In this document: positions 16,695-25,428 of the stretch, piece after piece
Numbering within the stretch: the first letter of the stretch is position 1
How the letters are laid out: every line of letters starts with the position of its first letter
The notes under the pieces: generated by a model
What the model was told of the DNA's origin: nothing
Databases searched by the model: none
The model's input: the letters and a program-made list of their open reading frames with translations, nothing else
Source of the DNA: Polyangium sp. 15x6
Lineage (GTDB): Bacteria > Myxococcota_A > Polyangia > Polyangiales > Polyangiaceae
NCBI RefSeq assembly: GCF_029960785.1
Contig: NZ_JASBQE010000015.1
Location: forward strand, 112,718-176,717
DNA: 64,000 bases
Reading direction: 5' to 3'
Position numbers and translations under genes: made by a program

Positions 16695-19600
16695 ATGGGC
16701 ACGGGGTTGGGATCGTCTTGCCGACCGCATGACGAGAGCGGGGCGCTCCTCGACCTCGCGCTCCGAGCGTCCGGTGCAGGACATTGGTCCTGGGATCTGG
16801 GGGCGCAACACGGCTACTGGTCCGACGAGGTCTACCGCATGTTCGGAGAGCGCCCGGCCCCGGACGGGGGCCCGGTGTCGGGCGAAGTCTGGCGCACCGC
16901 CGTCCATCCGGAGGACCTCTCGCAAACGCAGGCGCAGTTCGCGGCCGCATTCGCGGAGAGGAAAGACTTCACTGCCGAATACCGTATTCGGCGCTCCGAC
17001 GGCGCCATCCGGTGGATTCGCTCCCGCGGCCGCGTGCTCGCGGACGACGCCGGGCGGGCGCGCATGGTCGGCGTATCGCTCGACGTCACGGCGGAAAGAA
17101 ACCAGGAAGCCCGGCTCCGCGCGAGCGAGGAGCGCTTCCGGGCGGCCGTGGAGGCCTCGCTCGACGCGGTGGGCATTTATTCGGCCGTCCGCGATGCCTC
17201 CGGCGCCATCGTCGATTTCCGCACCGATTACGTGAACGCCGCCGCCTGCGAGCTCCACCGGATGCCGCGCGAGGTGCAGATCGGCAGGACGCTCCGCGAG
17301 CTCTACCCCGCCCCGCGCGCCGCGCGGGGCATCGAGCGTTATACGCGGGTCGTCGAGACGGGCGAGCCCCTCTTCAACGAGACTCTCCATTACGAGGACG
17401 AGAACGAGAACGACGACCCCGACGGGCGCTTGCAGCGTGCCTACGACGTGCGCGCGGTCCGGATGGGCGACGGATTCATGGCGACGTGGCGCGACATCAC
17501 CGATCGCGTGCGAAGCGAGCACGAGGTCCGCGAGACCAAGGAGATGCTCGAGGCGCTGATCGACAACTCCGCCGCCTCCATCTTCGTCAAGGACGCGAGC
17601 GGGCGCTTCCTCCTCGCGAACCCGCGCGTGCAGGCGAACTTCGGCCTGCCCGAGAGCGAGATCCTCGGAAAGACCGATCACGACCTCCTTGGCCCCGCCA
17701 CCGCCGACGTCTTCCGCCGGAACGACCTCGAGGTGCTCCGCACCGAGCGCGTGCTCGAGAGCGAGGAGGAAATGGTCATCGACGGCAAGGTCCACACCTT
17801 CCTCTCGCTCAAGTTTCCCCTGCGGGATCGCTATGGCAAACCCTACGCCGTCTGCGGGGTATCGACGGACATCACGGATCGAAAGCGCGTCGAGGAGGCC
17901 CTCCGCGAGAGCGAACTGCGCTTCCGCAACATGGCGGACACGGCCCCGGTCATGATCTGGGTCTCGGGCACGGACGGCGCCTGCACCTTCCTGAGCCAGC
18001 GCTGGTACGATATCACCGGCCAAACCCCGGAGCGCGCCCAGGGCCACGGCTGGCTCGACGCGGTCCACCCGGACGACCGCCAGGAGCTCTGGAAGAAATT
18101 CCTCGCGGCCTCCTGCATGCGCGAATCCGTACGGCTCGAATATCGCCTGCGACGAAAGGACGGCGAATATCGCTGGGCGCTCGACTCCGCGACCCCGCGC
18201 TTCGGCCCGCGGGGCGATTTTCGCGGCTATGTCGGCTCGGTGGTGGACATCAGCGAGCGCAAGCAGCTCGAAGACGGCCTCCGGGAGAGCGAGGAGCGCG
18301 CGCGGGCCCGGGCCCACGAGATGGAGGCGATGATGGATGCAACGCCGGCCGCCATCTGGATCGCCCACGACCCGCAATGCCACGTCATCACCGGCAGCCG
18401 CACCGCGTACGAGATGATGCGCGTGCCGCTCACGCAGGCGAACATCACGAAGACGGGCGCGGAAGGCGACACCGTGCCGCACATCCGCATCTTCCGCGAC
18501 GGCAAGGAGCTCGGCCCCGGGGAGCTGCCCATCCAGAGAGCCGCGCGCGGAGAGCCGGCGCGTGACTGGGAGGAGGAGATCGTCTTCGACGACGGCGACC
18601 GCATCACCATCTTCGGCAGCGCCGTCCCGCTGCGCGGCCCGAACGGCGAGCTGCGCGGCTCCATCGGGGCCTTCGTCGACATCACGGCGTTCAAGAAGGC
18701 CGAAGCGGCGCTGCACAGCGAACGGCAGCGGACGGAGGAGGCGCTGCGGACCGCCGACCGTCGCAAAGACGAGTTTCTGGCCATGCTCTCGCACGAGCTC
18801 AGAAACCCCCTCTCGACGATCCGCAATGCGGTGGGCGTGCTCCACTGCATACGCACGGACAACCCGCGCGTCGAGCGCCTCCACGACATGATCGATCGCC
18901 AATCCGAGCAGCTCGCGCGCATGGTCGACGACCTGCTCGACGTCGCTCGCATCACGCAGGGCAAGCTCGGCCTGCGCAAGGAGCGCATCGACCTCGCCGC
19001 GATCGTGAGCCGCGCGGTGGAGACGAGCCGCCCGCTCATCGACGCGGCCGGGCACACGCTCTCGATCACGATGCCCCCGGGCAACGTCATGCTCGAAGGG
19101 GACCTCGGCCGGCTCTCGCAGGTCCTCTCGAACCTGCTCAACAACGCGGCGAAGTACACGGAGAGCCGGGGCCTGCTCCGGCTCTCCGCCGACGTCCAGG
19201 GCGACGAGGTCCAGATCCAGGTCGAGGACAATGGAATGGGCATCCCGTCCGACGTCCTGCCCCACGTCTTCGACCTCTTCACGCAATCGAGCCGCGCCAT
19301 CGACCGCGCGCAGGGCGGCCTCGGCATCGGCCTCACGCTCGTGCGCACGATCGTGGAAATGCACGGCGGCAAGGTCGCGGCGCGCAGCGCCGGTCCGGGC
19401 CAGGGCGCCGCGTTCACCGTGCGTTTGCCGCTCTGGCGCGTCGCGCCGGCGGAGGAGCTCCACGCGCCGACGAGCGAGGAGCGCGGGCTCATGCGCCGGG
19501 GCGAGCACCGGCGCATCCTCGTCGTGGACGACAACGTCGACGCCGCCGAGAGCCTGGCCTTGATGCTCGGCTACCTCGGGCACGAGACCCGCGTCGCGCA

Positions 19601-19886
19601 CGACGGGCCGAGCACGCTCCAGATCGCCGCGGCGTTCCAGCCCGAGCTCGTCCTGCTCGACATCGGCTTGCCGGGGCTCGACGGATACGAGGTCGCGCGC
19701 CGCCTGCGCGCGCAGCGCGAGACGCGGACGGCCGTCCTCGTCGCGATCACGGGCTACGGGCTGGAGGAGGATCGACGGCGCGCGCGCAAGGCCGGCTTCG
19801 ATCATCACCTCACGAAGCCCGTCGACCATGACCGGCTGATTTTCCTCATCGACACGATGGTGGCGCCGGTCGACGTCTCCGCCTGA
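16695..19886 (+). CDS. Cytoplasmic hybrid sensor histidine kinase with five PAS domains and a receiver
   Basis: About 1063 residues from ATG 16695, chosen because GGAGGACGGG precedes it and the promoter-like TTGACA lies just upstream of the other candidate at 16641. Five PAS modules run in order (GHWSWDLGAQ, DAVGIYSAV, ASIFVKDASGRF, PVMIWVSGTDG, AAIWIAHDPQ). HisKA follows with SHELRNPLS near residue 698, then HATPase_c (NNAAKYTE, DNGMGI, GGLGIGLTLV) and a C-terminal receiver with ILVVDDN and phospho-Asp in LLDIGLPG. No membrane segment, so it senses an internal signal. The receiver output partner is unknown; an RsbR-like STAS protein follows 74 nt downstream. Confidence 0.93.
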   Translation: MGTGLGSSCRPHDESGALLDLALRASGAGHWSWDLGAQHGYWSDEVYRMFGERPAPDGGPVSGEVWRTAVHPEDLSQTQAQFAAAFAERKDFTAEYRIRRSDGAIRWIRSRGRVLADDAGRARMVGVSLDVTAERNQEARLRASEERFRAAVEASLDAVGIYSAVRDASGAIVDFRTDYVNAAACELHRMPREVQIGRTLRELYPAPRAARGIERYTRVVETGEPLFNETLHYEDENENDDPDGRLQRAYDVRAVRMGDGFMATWRDITDRVRSEHEVRETKEMLEALIDNSAASIFVKDASGRFLLANPRVQANFGLPESEILGKTDHDLLGPATADVFRRNDLEVLRTERVLESEEEMVIDGKVHTFLSLKFPLRDRYGKPYAVCGVSTDITDRKRVEEALRESELRFRNMADTAPVMIWVSGTDGACTFLSQRWYDITGQTPERAQGHGWLDAVHPDDRQELWKKFLAASCMRESVRLEYRLRRKDGEYRWALDSATPRFGPRGDFRGYVGSVVDISERKQLEDGLRESEERARARAHEMEAMMDATPAAIWIAHDPQCHVITGSRTAYEMMRVPLTQANITKTGAEGDTVPHIRIFRDGKELGPGELPIQRAARGEPARDWEEEIVFDDGDRITIFGSAVPLRGPNGELRGSIGAFVDITAFKKAEAALHSERQRTEEALRTADRRKDEFLAMLSHELRNPLSTIRNAVGVLHCIRTDNPRVERLHDMIDRQSEQLARMVDDLLDVARITQGKLGLRKERIDLAAIVSRAVETSRPLIDAAGHTLSITMPPGNVMLEGDLGRLSQVLSNLLNNAAKYTESRGLLRLSADVQGDEVQIQVEDNGMGIPSDVLPHVFDLFTQSSRAIDRAQGGLGIGLTLVRTIVEMHGGKVAARSAGPGQGAAFTVRLPLWRVAPAEELHAPTSEERGLMRRGEHRRILVVDDNVDAAESLALMLGYLGHETRVAHDGPSTLQIAAAFQPELVLLDIGLPGLDGYEVARRLRAQRETRTAVLVAITGYGLEEDRRRARKAGFDHHLTKPVDHDRLIFLIDTMVAPVDVSA

Positions 19887-19960
19887 CGTAACGGGACACT
19901 CCACGCGAGCTTTCCCTCTCTGCCCACCCTCGTGCAACATGGCGGGCGGAGCGAGGGTGC

Positions 19961-20782
19961 ATGCAGCGCGTGATCGATGCCTTCTGGGAGCGGCTCGAGG
20001 ACAACGTCACGACGTCGTGCGCGCGCGTGGAAGCCGCGTACATCCCCTTCTATCGAGACCTGCCCGCGGAGGCGCGGCGCGGGGCCTTCAAGCGCGCGTT
20101 CGAGGCGATGGGCCACGACCTCGGGGCGAACGAATCGAAGGCGTTCCCGGCGCTGCTCCGGGCGATCGGCGAGCAACGCTCGGGCCTCGGCGTCACCATC
20201 ACGGACATCCTGCGGGGCATGCTCATCGGCTTCGAGGTCGTCACCGAGGATTTTGCGATCGTTTTTGGCGACGACCTCGAAGCGCGCGTCCACTGGGAGC
20301 GAGTCCGGGCCCGCGTGAGTTACCTGGGCGCGGCGGCGCTCGCGGACGCGTACCTCGCGGCGCGCGAGAAGCTCGTGCGCGCGCAGGCCGAGGAAATCGT
20401 GAAGCTCTCGGCGCGGGTCCTCCCGCTCTACCCGGGGATCCTCGTGCTCCCGCTCGTGGGAGCGATCGACGCCGCGCGCGCGGCGCACCTCACGCCCCTC
20501 TTGCTCCAGGCAGTCGTGGAGAACCAATCACGCGTCGTGCTGCTCGACGTGACGGGATTGCCCTCGGTCGGCGCGGAGACGGCCGAGCATTTGATGGGCG
20601 CGGCGCGAGGCGTCGAATTGCTAGGCGCGACGGCGATCCTCGTGGGCGTGCGCCCGCACATGGCCCGCGCGATGGTCGAGGCCGGCGTCGATCTCGGGGG
20701 ATTGCGCTCCCGCGCGGACCTCGCGAGTGGGCTCAGGGACGCGCTCGACGAGCTCGGGCTCACGATTGCGCGGAAGCGGTGA
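19961..20782 (+). CDS. RsbR-like STAS-domain stressosome protein
   Basis: This 273-residue protein has an N-terminal helical sensor-like domain (residues 1-145, FGDDLEARVHWERVRARV) and a C-terminal STAS domain (155-268). The STAS domain contains VVLLDVTGLPSVGAETAEHLM and ATAILVGVRPHMA, as in RsbR paralogues. In stressosomes such proteins are phosphorylated on Thr of the STAS domain and release a regulator. The expected DxTG Thr is present. No RsbS or RsbT neighbour exists in the window. It may act with the PAS kinase upstream; this is positional inference. Confidence 0.85.
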   Translation: MQRVIDAFWERLEDNVTTSCARVEAAYIPFYRDLPAEARRGAFKRAFEAMGHDLGANESKAFPALLRAIGEQRSGLGVTITDILRGMLIGFEVVTEDFAIVFGDDLEARVHWERVRARVSYLGAAALADAYLAAREKLVRAQAEEIVKLSARVLPLYPGILVLPLVGAIDAARAAHLTPLLLQAVVENQSRVVLLDVTGLPSVGAETAEHLMGAARGVELLGATAILVGVRPHMARAMVEAGVDLGGLRSRADLASGLRDALDELGLTIARKR

Positions 20783-20815
20783 GGAAGATTTTGCCGAGGG
20801 CAAGCCCTCGGCGTC

Positions 20816-21283
20816 TCAGGAAGGACGCTTGGGTTTCAGCTGTTCGGACCAGACGTTCGGTCGGCCGTCGAGATGATCGCGCAGCCTGTCTTCGACGTGA
20901 TTGTCTTCCCAGACCGCGAGCCTTTCGATCCCCTCGACCTCCTCGATGCTGGCAGGCCTCGCTTGCCCGGCAGAATCGATGATCTGGATGTCCGATGGAT
21001 CGGCGATGTTCTGCATGAACTGCGAAGGAATTCCCGGGACGTCCCGCGGCTCGTTTCCGACGACCACCCAGTTCTCGTTCTTCTTCCAGCTCTTGTGCAC
21101 GGACAGCGTGAAGATCGGCTTCGAGCTCGCAAGCTCGCGCCAGCCGTCCCCTGATTCGTTTGCGGCGATCTTCGGATCGTAGAATTCCAGGAAGCCGCTG
21201 TCGATGACACGACCATATGCGAAGGTGTTGTCGTCGATCTTGATCCTGATGATGTTTCCGATTCGATCTTTTCGTCCCTTCAT
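20816..21283 (-). CDS. Imm26-family immunity protein (orphan)
   Basis: This 155-residue protein opens with RKDRIGNIIRIKIDDNTFAY and GRVIDSGFLEFYDP, the beta-rich start of the Imm26 family, followed by acidic helical segments. Imm26 proteins neutralise partner nuclease or other polymorphic toxins in the cytoplasm. No toxin gene is adjacent; the nearest export-linked candidate is the PAAR protein 2.5 kb away. A longer frame to 21601 overlaps the transglutaminase, so ATG 21283, with GAAGAGAC upstream, is preferred. The gene is visibly richer in A/T than its neighbours, which suggests transfer. Confidence 0.75.
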   Translation of the reverse strand: MKGRKDRIGNIIRIKIDDNTFAYGRVIDSGFLEFYDPKIAANESGDGWRELASSKPIFTLSVHKSWKKNENWVVVGNEPRDVPGIPSQFMQNIADPSDIQIIDSAGQARPASIEEVEGIERLAVWEDNHVEDRLRDHLDGRPNVWSEQLKPKRPS

Positions 21284-21339
21284 GTCTCTTCTCGATCCGC
21301 AGCGCCTGCTCCGGTAAGGGTTTACCGCGACGAACGATA

Positions 21340-21912
21340 CTAGACGGACACAAGCGTTTGATCCGGCAGATCCGCGGCGAAGCTCTGCCAGTCCGCGTGC
21401 GCGCGCAGCTTGGCCACGACGGCCGGCAGCGGATGCGCATACACGGTCGGATCGGTCGCCTCCCCGGGCGCCGTCGCGGCGTAGGCCAGCCGAACGCTTG
21501 GCGGCTCGAAGACGGTATCGATGCCGGGCTTGTTGCCGCGCGCGTCGATCCGGTACCAGCCGAGACCCGGCAGATGGACGGCATTGAAGCCGTGCAGGCA
21601 AAAGCCCGATTCATGGGCGAGCCGCTGATAACAGAGCCCAGCGGGCAGGCCATTCGCGCGCAGCAGGGCGGCGAGCAGATGGCTCTTGGCGTAGCAGAAG
21701 CCGACGCGGTGGCGCAGCACCTCCGAGGCCGTGCACGTGAGCGGCCCGGCCTGGATGTCGAGGGTATGGCGGACCTCGTCGCGCACCCAGGTGAAGCAGC
21801 GTTGCGCGACCTCGACGGGCCCGGCGGCACCCTTCGCCAGCACGGCCGAAAGCGCGGCGACCTCGGGATGCTGCCCATCGATGATGTCGGTCATGGCCAG
21901 GTAGTCGTTCAC
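21340..21912 (-). CDS. Transglutaminase-like cysteine protease/peptidase domain protein
   Basis: This 190-residue protein has the transglutaminase-core triad: Cys in RVGFCYAKSHLLAALLR, His in CLHGFNAVHLPG and Asp in WYRIDARGNKPG. Bacterial members usually act as peptidases or amidases rather than cross-linkers. No signal peptide is visible, so it is probably cytoplasmic. It lies 56 nt upstream of the Imm26 gene on the same strand, but no functional link is known. Confidence 0.88.
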   Translation of the reverse strand: MNDYLAMTDIIDGQHPEVAALSAVLAKGAAGPVEVAQRCFTWVRDEVRHTLDIQAGPLTCTASEVLRHRVGFCYAKSHLLAALLRANGLPAGLCYQRLAHESGFCLHGFNAVHLPGLGWYRIDARGNKPGIDTVFEPPSVRLAYAATAPGEATDPTVYAHPLPAVVAKLRAHADWQSFAADLPDQTLVSV

Positions 21913-22228
21913 CTTCCGTCTCCTCGGCGGTCCTGCGGCATGGCCGCGCCCGAGCTCCCTCTTACCAAGGCTCGCTCAAGGCGATCCATCGGATGATGCC
22001 CAGAGCCCGGATGCGACGGGCTTCGCGACCTGACCGGACCTCCCCGAACGGGTTGGAAGCGTCGTGGGAGAGGTCCTTCGACCTCGGCGGGGTGGATGAA
22101 AGCACTTCCTCCGGGTCGCCGAAGTGCCTGAATCCTGTTTGCCTTACAATCCGGCGGCTTGCGGAAGGGTTTCGGGGTGGTTCGAAGGCGGTTCGGGAGG
22201 TCGATCGACCTCGCGCGGGTGGTTTCGA
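21913..22228. other. Gene-free gap with a degenerate direct repeat
   Basis: This 316-nt gap has no supportable gene. Two related 25-bp blocks at 22071-22095 and 22198-22222 match at 20 positions, and each contains an AGGTCnnTCGACCT inverted repeat. Their role is unknown. Confidence 0.45.
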
Positions 22229-22996
22229 TCAGCCTGGCTGTACGGATTCAGTGTTGCCGGGTGGTTGGACGTTGCTGCCGCGTCGGGCGGCGGCTTCGCG
22301 AAAGGCGTCGAGGGGGCGGAGGGCGGAGCGGGCGGCGGCGATGCTGGATTCGTCTTCCTCGTCGACGGAGGCGCAGACCTTGGTGGCGTATTCGACGATG
22401 GCGCGGCCCATGGCGCGGACGTGGTCGGCGAGGTTGACGCCTTCGGCCTGCTCGCGGAGGAGGATGCCTTGCACCATGGCGCCATACTGCTCGTGCTGGG
22501 CGCGGACGTTGTCGAGGAAGACCTTTCCGGCGATGCGATCGATGTCCTTTTCGAGCTCCTCCTCGTCGATCCGCTTGAGGATGGTATCGGCGGTGGACCA
22601 TTGCACCGGATAACTCTCCCTGAGGAAGGAGAGGCCGTCGGGCCCGAAGAGAATGGTCACGAGCTCGGCGGCGCGCTTGGCGTCCTGGTACTTGGCGGCC
22701 GGGAGGTCGGCATACGCGAGGAGGCGCATACGCAGGGCGCCCCAGGAGGAGTCTCCGCCTTGATCGACGAGGCGCGCGTCGTCGTCGGAGACCTTGCCGA
22801 GGGCTTTCTGGCGAATGGCGAGAGCAGATTGGGCTTTGTCGGCCGCGGTGTTGATCTTGGCGGCGGATTTCATGAGCGCCGCGGTGGCGACCTTGGGGCA
22901 AGCAGCAAAGAGCGCGCGGCAGAGGGCAATGCCGGCCTCCGCGGTCATGATGGGGGCGCGGACGTAGAGGGTGGGATCGGGGGGATCGAGGGACAT
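22229..22996 (-). CDS. Hypothetical all-helical protein
   Basis: This 255-residue protein starts at ATG 22996 (MSLDPPDPTLYVRAP). It has no signal peptide or membrane segment. The composition and heptad-like spacing (LKRIDEEELEKDIDRIAGKV, AQHEQYGAMVQGILL) suggest a helical bundle. The last 40 residues are Ser/Pro/Gly-rich. The frame is open upstream to 23449 but that part is antisense to the DUF4258 gene. No family is recognised. It sits in the accessory region between the transglutaminase and the toxin-antitoxin pair. Confidence 0.65.
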   Translation of the reverse strand: MSLDPPDPTLYVRAPIMTAEAGIALCRALFAACPKVATAALMKSAAKINTAADKAQSALAIRQKALGKVSDDDARLVDQGGDSSWGALRMRLLAYADLPAAKYQDAKRAAELVTILFGPDGLSFLRESYPVQWSTADTILKRIDEEELEKDIDRIAGKVFLDNVRAQHEQYGAMVQGILLREQAEGVNLADHVRAMGRAIVEYATKVCASVDEEDESSIAAARSALRPLDAFREAAARRGSNVQPPGNTESVQPG

Positions 22997-23061
22997 GGTG
23001 GGGGAGGGTACGGGAGGCGGGGGTGGAAAGGGAAGGGGGATTTGTGGGGTGAGGATCAGGT

Positions 23062-23077
23062 GGGGGACACGTCCCCC
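23062..23077. terminator. Short G/C hairpin between divergent genes
   Basis: GGGGGA-CACG-TCCCCC forms a 6-bp stem and tetraloop in the gap between the helical protein and the DUF4258 gene. No T-tract follows, so it may equally be an operator-like inverted repeat for the toxin-antitoxin operon. Confidence 0.3.
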
Positions 23078-23113
23078 TTGCTCCTCCCTTCCCCCTGTGA
23101 AACCCTGCGCCCG

Positions 23114-23458
23114 ATGCCCGACCCGCGGCTGCTCCCTCCCGATCCGCTGGCGTTCGTCCAGCGCTGCGTTCGGTCGGGGAGCATCCTCTGGACGCACCAC
23201 GTGAACATGCGCTTCGGTCAGCGCAGGGTCACCCGTGACATGGTCCTCGGCGCGGTCGACTCGTTCGAGATCATCGAGTCGTACCCGGACGACAAGTATC
23301 TGCCGAGCTATCTCGTCCGCGCCGAGCACGCGTCGACCGTGTTCCACGTGCTCTTCGCGGTCGATGTGGCAGAAGACAACGTGCGGGTCGTGACGGCCTA
23401 CCTTCCCGACCCCTCGAAGTGGGAACCCGGTTTCCGACGACGGAGGCAACGCCCATGA
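23114..23458 (+). CDS. DUF4258 protein, probable toxin of a type II toxin-antitoxin pair
   Basis: This 114-residue protein contains ILWTHHVNMRFGQRRVTRDMVLGAV and a YLVRAEH...VFHVLFAVD core, the pattern of DUF4258, a RelE/BrnT-like fold often annotated as a toxin. Its stop overlaps the start of a YgiT-type zinc-finger gene by ATGA, the usual toxin-first order of MqsR/MqsA-like systems. mRNA cleavage is the expected activity but no catalytic residue can be asserted. Further open frame upstream to 22124 is antisense to the helical protein. Located in the accessory island. Confidence 0.8.
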   Translation: MPDPRLLPPDPLAFVQRCVRSGSILWTHHVNMRFGQRRVTRDMVLGAVDSFEIIESYPDDKYLPSYLVRAEHASTVFHVLFAVDVAEDNVRVVTAYLPDPSKWEPGFRRRRQRP

Positions 23459-23676
23459 TGTGCACCACCTGCGGCAGCGACCTGGAGGAGCGGGTCACGG
23501 ATCTCCCGTTCAAGCTCGGGGATCGCTCCATCGTCATCATCAAGGACGTCCCCGTCCTGCAATGCCCCCACTGCCACGCCTACCTCCTCCGGGATCCCGT
23601 GATGGCCGAGGTCGAACGGCTCCTCGAATCGGCGAACGAGGGCGCAGAGCTCGCCATCCTCCGCTACGCAGCCTGA
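23455..23676 (+). CDS. YgiT-type zinc-finger protein, probable antitoxin
   Basis: This 73-residue protein has two CxxC pairs (CTTCGSD and CPHCHAY) forming the YgiT/MqsA zinc finger, followed by a helical tail (VMAEVERLLESANEGAELAILRY). Unlike MqsA it lacks a long C-terminal HTH, so DNA binding is doubtful and it may only sequester the toxin. Translation is coupled to the toxin gene through the ATGA overlap. An earlier in-frame ATG (23419) lies within the toxin gene. Confidence 0.85.
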   Translation: MMCTTCGSDLEERVTDLPFKLGDRSIVIIKDVPVLQCPHCHAYLLRDPVMAEVERLLESANEGAELAILRYAA

Positions 23677-23764
23677 CCACCCCCGCGCCCACAACCCCGC
23701 GAAACCCTTCACCTACTTTTTGCTGCGCTCGCCGTCCGTCCTCTGATACCATCGCGGGCGAGCC

Positions 23765-24829
23765 ATGACCCAGCTTGCCGCACGTGTTGGTGATGCGCAC
23801 ACCTGTCCGGCGCATGTCGGGGGGCCGATTTTGCCGCCGGGGTGCCCGACGGTCGTCATTGGGGGACAGGCGGCCGCGCGGATCGACGACCTCTGCCAAT
23901 GCGAGGGCCCGAGAGACGTCATCAAGACGGGCGCGCCCACCGTGCTCATCGGCGGCAAACCCGCGGCGCGCAAGGGCGACCTGACGCGGCATGACGGCGT
24001 CGTCGCCATGGGGTTTCCCACGGTCCTCATCGGGCCCCTCGCGCCCGGCGACGCGGTCGCGGCGCTCTTCACCGACGAATACCTGTCCACGCTCGTGGGC
24101 AAGGAATGGCAAGGGGCGAACTCCGAGCAATTGAAGAAGGCGATGGAGACGCTCTGGGAGCATCGCCACGACCCGAACCACCCCGATGTCCAGGAGGCGC
24201 TCCGGCAAATCGCGGAGGCGCGGGGCAAGCCGCTCGATCAGATCCAGCAGGATTGGCAGAGGTATCAGGCCGCGCTCGCCGAGCAGGAGCGGATCGCCGC
24301 GGAGAAGGGCATGGATCCGCCCCCCGGGGTCAACTGGCTGCACGGGGACCACATGGGGAGCACCTCGCAGCTCCGGTATGGCCAGGTCGCCGGGGATGCG
24401 CTGGGCATGGATCCCGTGTTCGGCGCGCTGCTCAATCCGACCGGGGGGCTCGTCGGTCCGGGCAATGCGGCGGTCGACGGCAACGACTCTGCGATCGGGT
24501 ATCACGGCGCCGTGCACGACGCCGGAGGGTATCTGTACAATTATCACAACCAGGGTCCGGGATACGATTATCTCGGCCAGGAGGGGCGCGACACGTCGAG
24601 CCCGCTCTCCGGCCAGCGGTCCGGCATTTCGTACTGGCGTGACCAACTGCCGGATCGCAGCGGCGGGCAGAAGTTCACCGACGGCGCGGGCGACGTGATC
24701 ATGGATGGGGTCGTCGGGGGGATCGACGGGGTCTCGAATGCCTGGGAGGCCACCAAAGAGACGGTCTCCGATGCCTGGGAGGGCGCCAAGGATTGGGCCT
24801 CCGACACCTGGAACGGCCTGTGGGATTAG
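23765..24829 (+). CDS. PAAR-domain protein with a C-terminal HD-containing effector-like region
   Basis: This 354-residue protein begins with a PAAR domain (residues 1-95: ARVGDAHTCPAHVGG, GCPTVVIGGQAAARIDD, GAPTVLIGGKPAARKGD), the spike tip of contractile injection systems. A helical linker follows (100-190). The region 195-310 has NWLHGDHMGS, NPTGGLVGPGN and YHGAVHDAGGYL. The His-Asp pair after a Gly-rich loop recalls phospholipase A2-like effectors; that is a hypothesis. The tail has repeated aromatic WE/DAWEGAKDW heptads. A TACCAT box lies 12 nt upstream. No VgrG or T6SS genes are in the window. Confidence 0.82.
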   Translation: MTQLAARVGDAHTCPAHVGGPILPPGCPTVVIGGQAAARIDDLCQCEGPRDVIKTGAPTVLIGGKPAARKGDLTRHDGVVAMGFPTVLIGPLAPGDAVAALFTDEYLSTLVGKEWQGANSEQLKKAMETLWEHRHDPNHPDVQEALRQIAEARGKPLDQIQQDWQRYQAALAEQERIAAEKGMDPPPGVNWLHGDHMGSTSQLRYGQVAGDALGMDPVFGALLNPTGGLVGPGNAAVDGNDSAIGYHGAVHDAGGYLYNYHNQGPGYDYLGQEGRDTSSPLSGQRSGISYWRDQLPDRSGGQKFTDGAGDVIMDGVVGGIDGVSNAWEATKETVSDAWEGAKDWASDTWNGLWD

Positions 24830-24837
24830 GGCGAACG

Positions 24838-25428
24838 ATGAAAGCCTATACGCTCGAAATCGAGGAGCTCGCGGCCCTCGTCGGCTTCTTGAATGCGAAG
24901 AAGCTCGTGGGACTCGACGAATCGCTGTTTCGCGTGTTCTCCGAGGAGAACATCCCGCGGCTCGTGGCCAAGCTGAACGAGCACGGCTGGCTCACGCCGG
25001 CCGAGCGGCCGAATACGTATCACTTCGAGGAAGACCTGATGCAAACCCTGGCCGTCGCCGTGGCGCCGGAGTTTGCCGTGCTCGCGCGATCGGAAGCGCA
25101 ATCGAAGTCGATCGTGTTTTACCTGGCCGGTACGGAGATCACCGAGATCGTGATCACGGCGGATCGCGCCGTCGTCGCGCGGATCGAGAGCCTGGACGAG
25201 ATGAGCGCCCAGGTGACGGCCTTCCTGCAGGGCGCGTGGCCGGGCGAGATCGCGGTCGCCCGCGTGAAGGGCGAGGCCTTCGACGCGGGACGGCGCGCGA
25301 CGATCGATGCGCAGGGGACGTTGACGACGAAGACGCCGGGGCTCTTGCCGGGAAATACGTGGAGCGCCGAGAACGTCGCGGCGCTGCTGCGCGGCGCGCT
25401 GGCCGAGCTACGAGCTCCGCGAGGGTAG
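24838..25428 (+). CDS. EspG-like helical/beta protein next to the PAAR gene
   Basis: This 196-residue protein starts at ATG 24838, 8 nt after the PAAR gene stop, so the two are almost certainly co-transcribed. The pattern LEIEELAALVGFLNAKKLVG, then a LVAKLNEHGWLTP helix and a beta stretch SIVFYLAGTEITEIVITADRAVVARIE, is similar to EspG-type chaperones of ESX secretion. I infer a chaperone, adaptor or immunity role for the PAAR effector; the assignment is by pattern only. Its 3' end overlaps the convergent P450 gene by 21 bp. Confidence 0.6.
   Translation: MKAYTLEIEELAALVGFLNAKKLVGLDESLFRVFSEENIPRLVAKLNEHGWLTPAERPNTYHFEEDLMQTLAVAVAPEFAVLARSEAQSKSIVFYLAGTEITEIVITADRAVVARIESLDEMSAQVTAFLQGAWPGEIAVARVKGEAFDAGRRATIDAQGTLTTKTPGLLPGNTWSAENVAALLRGALAELRAPRG

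Noticed and set aside
16599..19940. Open frame of over 1100 codons antisense to the hybrid histidine kinase
   Set aside because: It is composed of Arg/Ala/His-rich low-complexity residues with no domain, and exists because very GC-rich codons leave few stops on the other strand. The plus-strand frame has five PAS domains, HisKA, HATPase and a receiver.
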